DNA of 5,001 nucleotides from Actinomycetota bacterium (lineage in GTDB: Bacteria; Actinomycetota; Thermoleophilia; Gaiellales; Gaiellaceae). The stretch is from assembly GCA_013696185.1 (NCBI GenBank), contig JACCZA010000360.1, positions 1 through 5,001 on the forward strand, given 5' to 3'. Positions 4,799-5,001 of the stretch are shown here, in pieces. A program made the position numbers and the translations under genes. Under the pieces are notes generated by a model. It was not told where the DNA came from and ran no database searches. It was given only the letters and a program-made list of their open reading frames with translations. The first letter of the stretch is position 1; every line of letters begins with the position of its first letter.

Positions 4799-5001
4799 GT
4801 AGGCCGAAAAGGCCAGGCTGAGAGCGGTCAACCGCAGGCCGTTCTGCGCCGCGACCGCGAGCTCGTCGGTCGTGACGTCGAGCGAGCCGAGCACGGGAAC
4901 GATCGGCCCGACCCACAGGCTGCGCCCTCCCCCGAGCCAGAGAAACGGCGAGACGACGAAGACCGTCAGGCCGGTCGACAGGGCTGCGAGGACGTAGAGG
5001 C
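4736..5001 (-). pseudogene. Inverted middle portion of an EcfT-type ECF transporter gene (runs off window)
   Basis: Reading leftward from the window edge, the frame gives LYVLAALSTGLTVFVVSPFL, WLGGGRSLWVGPIVPVLGSL, DVTTDELAVAAQNGLRLTAL and SLAFSAYALLLDHDRLVAAA, then GLARRSAR. This has the EcfT pattern: a hydrophobic helix ending in P-F, the GP-x-(L/V)PVLG-x-L-x-(I/V)T-x-(E/D)-L loop, the G-L-R-L-x-x-L helix, the LLLD-x-DRL segment and an LAxRSA-like stretch. EcfT is the membrane scaffold that couples ECF ATPases to a substrate-binding S component. Recognisable similarity ends at about 4736; the frame stays open to a TGA at 4604-4606 but that part is antisense to the plus-strand genes and looks random. 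In family order this piece directly follows the ~45 residues encoded at 4617-4751 on the other strand. It might instead be a separate, C-terminally truncated ecfT with its start beyond 5001. Confidence 0.65.
4746..5001. other. Putative inverted DNA segment within ecfT-like gene (right end outside window)
   Basis: The coding strand of one protein family switches here: N-terminal part on plus to about 4751, following part on minus from about 4736 to the edge. The two homologous stretches overlap by about 16 bases (4736-4751), as expected if a short inverted repeat lies at the breakpoint. Re-inverting the segment would join SRAERR to LYVLAAL and give a continuous ~134-residue EcfT-like start. 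The right breakpoint would fall within a few to about 20 bases past 5001. Confidence 0.55.

Larger units (their letters stand above)
4617..4802 (+). pseudogene. N-terminal fragment of an EcfT/CbiQ-type ECF transporter membrane protein
   Basis: The GTG at 4617 overlaps the lipoprotein stop (GTGA), exactly as the previous two operon genes are joined. The first ~45 residues read MRLGAVPGAILLAALGAAA and continue through GHVATLVALAALLLAVCSRAERR: two hydrophobic helices as at the start of EcfT transmembrane proteins. After about residue 45 (near 4751) the translation turns into Ser/Arg/Ala-rich antisense-like sequence (SPAAATRRSWSSRS) and stops at 4802, giving 61 residues against the family's ~250. 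The expected next part of an EcfT is found on the opposite strand just to the right. This is best read as a gene interrupted by inversion. On its own the fragment is too short for a sure family call; the assignment rests on operon context plus the inverted continuation. Confidence 0.6.

Overview
The window is a high-GC, densely packed bacterial segment with GTG and TTG starts, four-base stop/start overlaps and few Shine-Dalgarno sequences. This suggests an actinobacterial-type genome. Gene content such as tandem DUF4430 proteins next to an EcfT-type gene would fit a deep-branching class like Thermoleophilia, but that placement is inference from style and not from a marker gene.

Layout: (1) Positions 1-2086, plus strand, hold a coupled run of the 3' end of a TrkA-type RCK protein without a TrkA_C domain, a complete TrkA (RCK_N plus RCK_C), and a secreted PQQ-type sugar dehydrogenase starting on TTG. 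(2) Positions 2102-3145, minus strand, hold a three-gene operon: a VanZ-like membrane protein, a short HAD-like protein that lacks the usual C-terminal catalytic motifs, and a small coiled-coil protein. It converges on the dehydrogenase with 15 bp between stop codons. (3) Positions 3146-3352 are a divergent intergenic region carrying a cobalamin riboswitch on the plus strand and a possible leaderless promoter for the vanZ-like gene on the minus strand. (4) From 3353, plus strand, a B12-controlled operon begins: a secreted DUF4430 (transcobalamin C-terminal-like) protein, a DUF4430 lipoprotein, and the start of an EcfT/CbiQ-type membrane protein, joined by GTGA overlaps.

The most striking feature is at the right end. 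The plus strand encodes only the first ~45 residues of the EcfT-like protein (4617 to about 4751). What looks like the next ~88 residues of the same protein are encoded on the opposite strand (5001 down to about 4736). The simplest reading is an intragenic inversion of about 250 bp with its left breakpoint near 4736-4756 and its right breakpoint at or just past the window edge. It could be a fixed mutation, a reversible intragenic inverton or an assembly error; the bases beyond 5001 and long reads would decide.

Functionally, region 4 suggests a cobalamin (or other corrinoid) uptake system: riboswitch sensing of B12, two extracytoplasmic DUF4430 proteins as candidate ligand-capture components, and an ECF-type transport module. 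The inversion would break or switch off that module.
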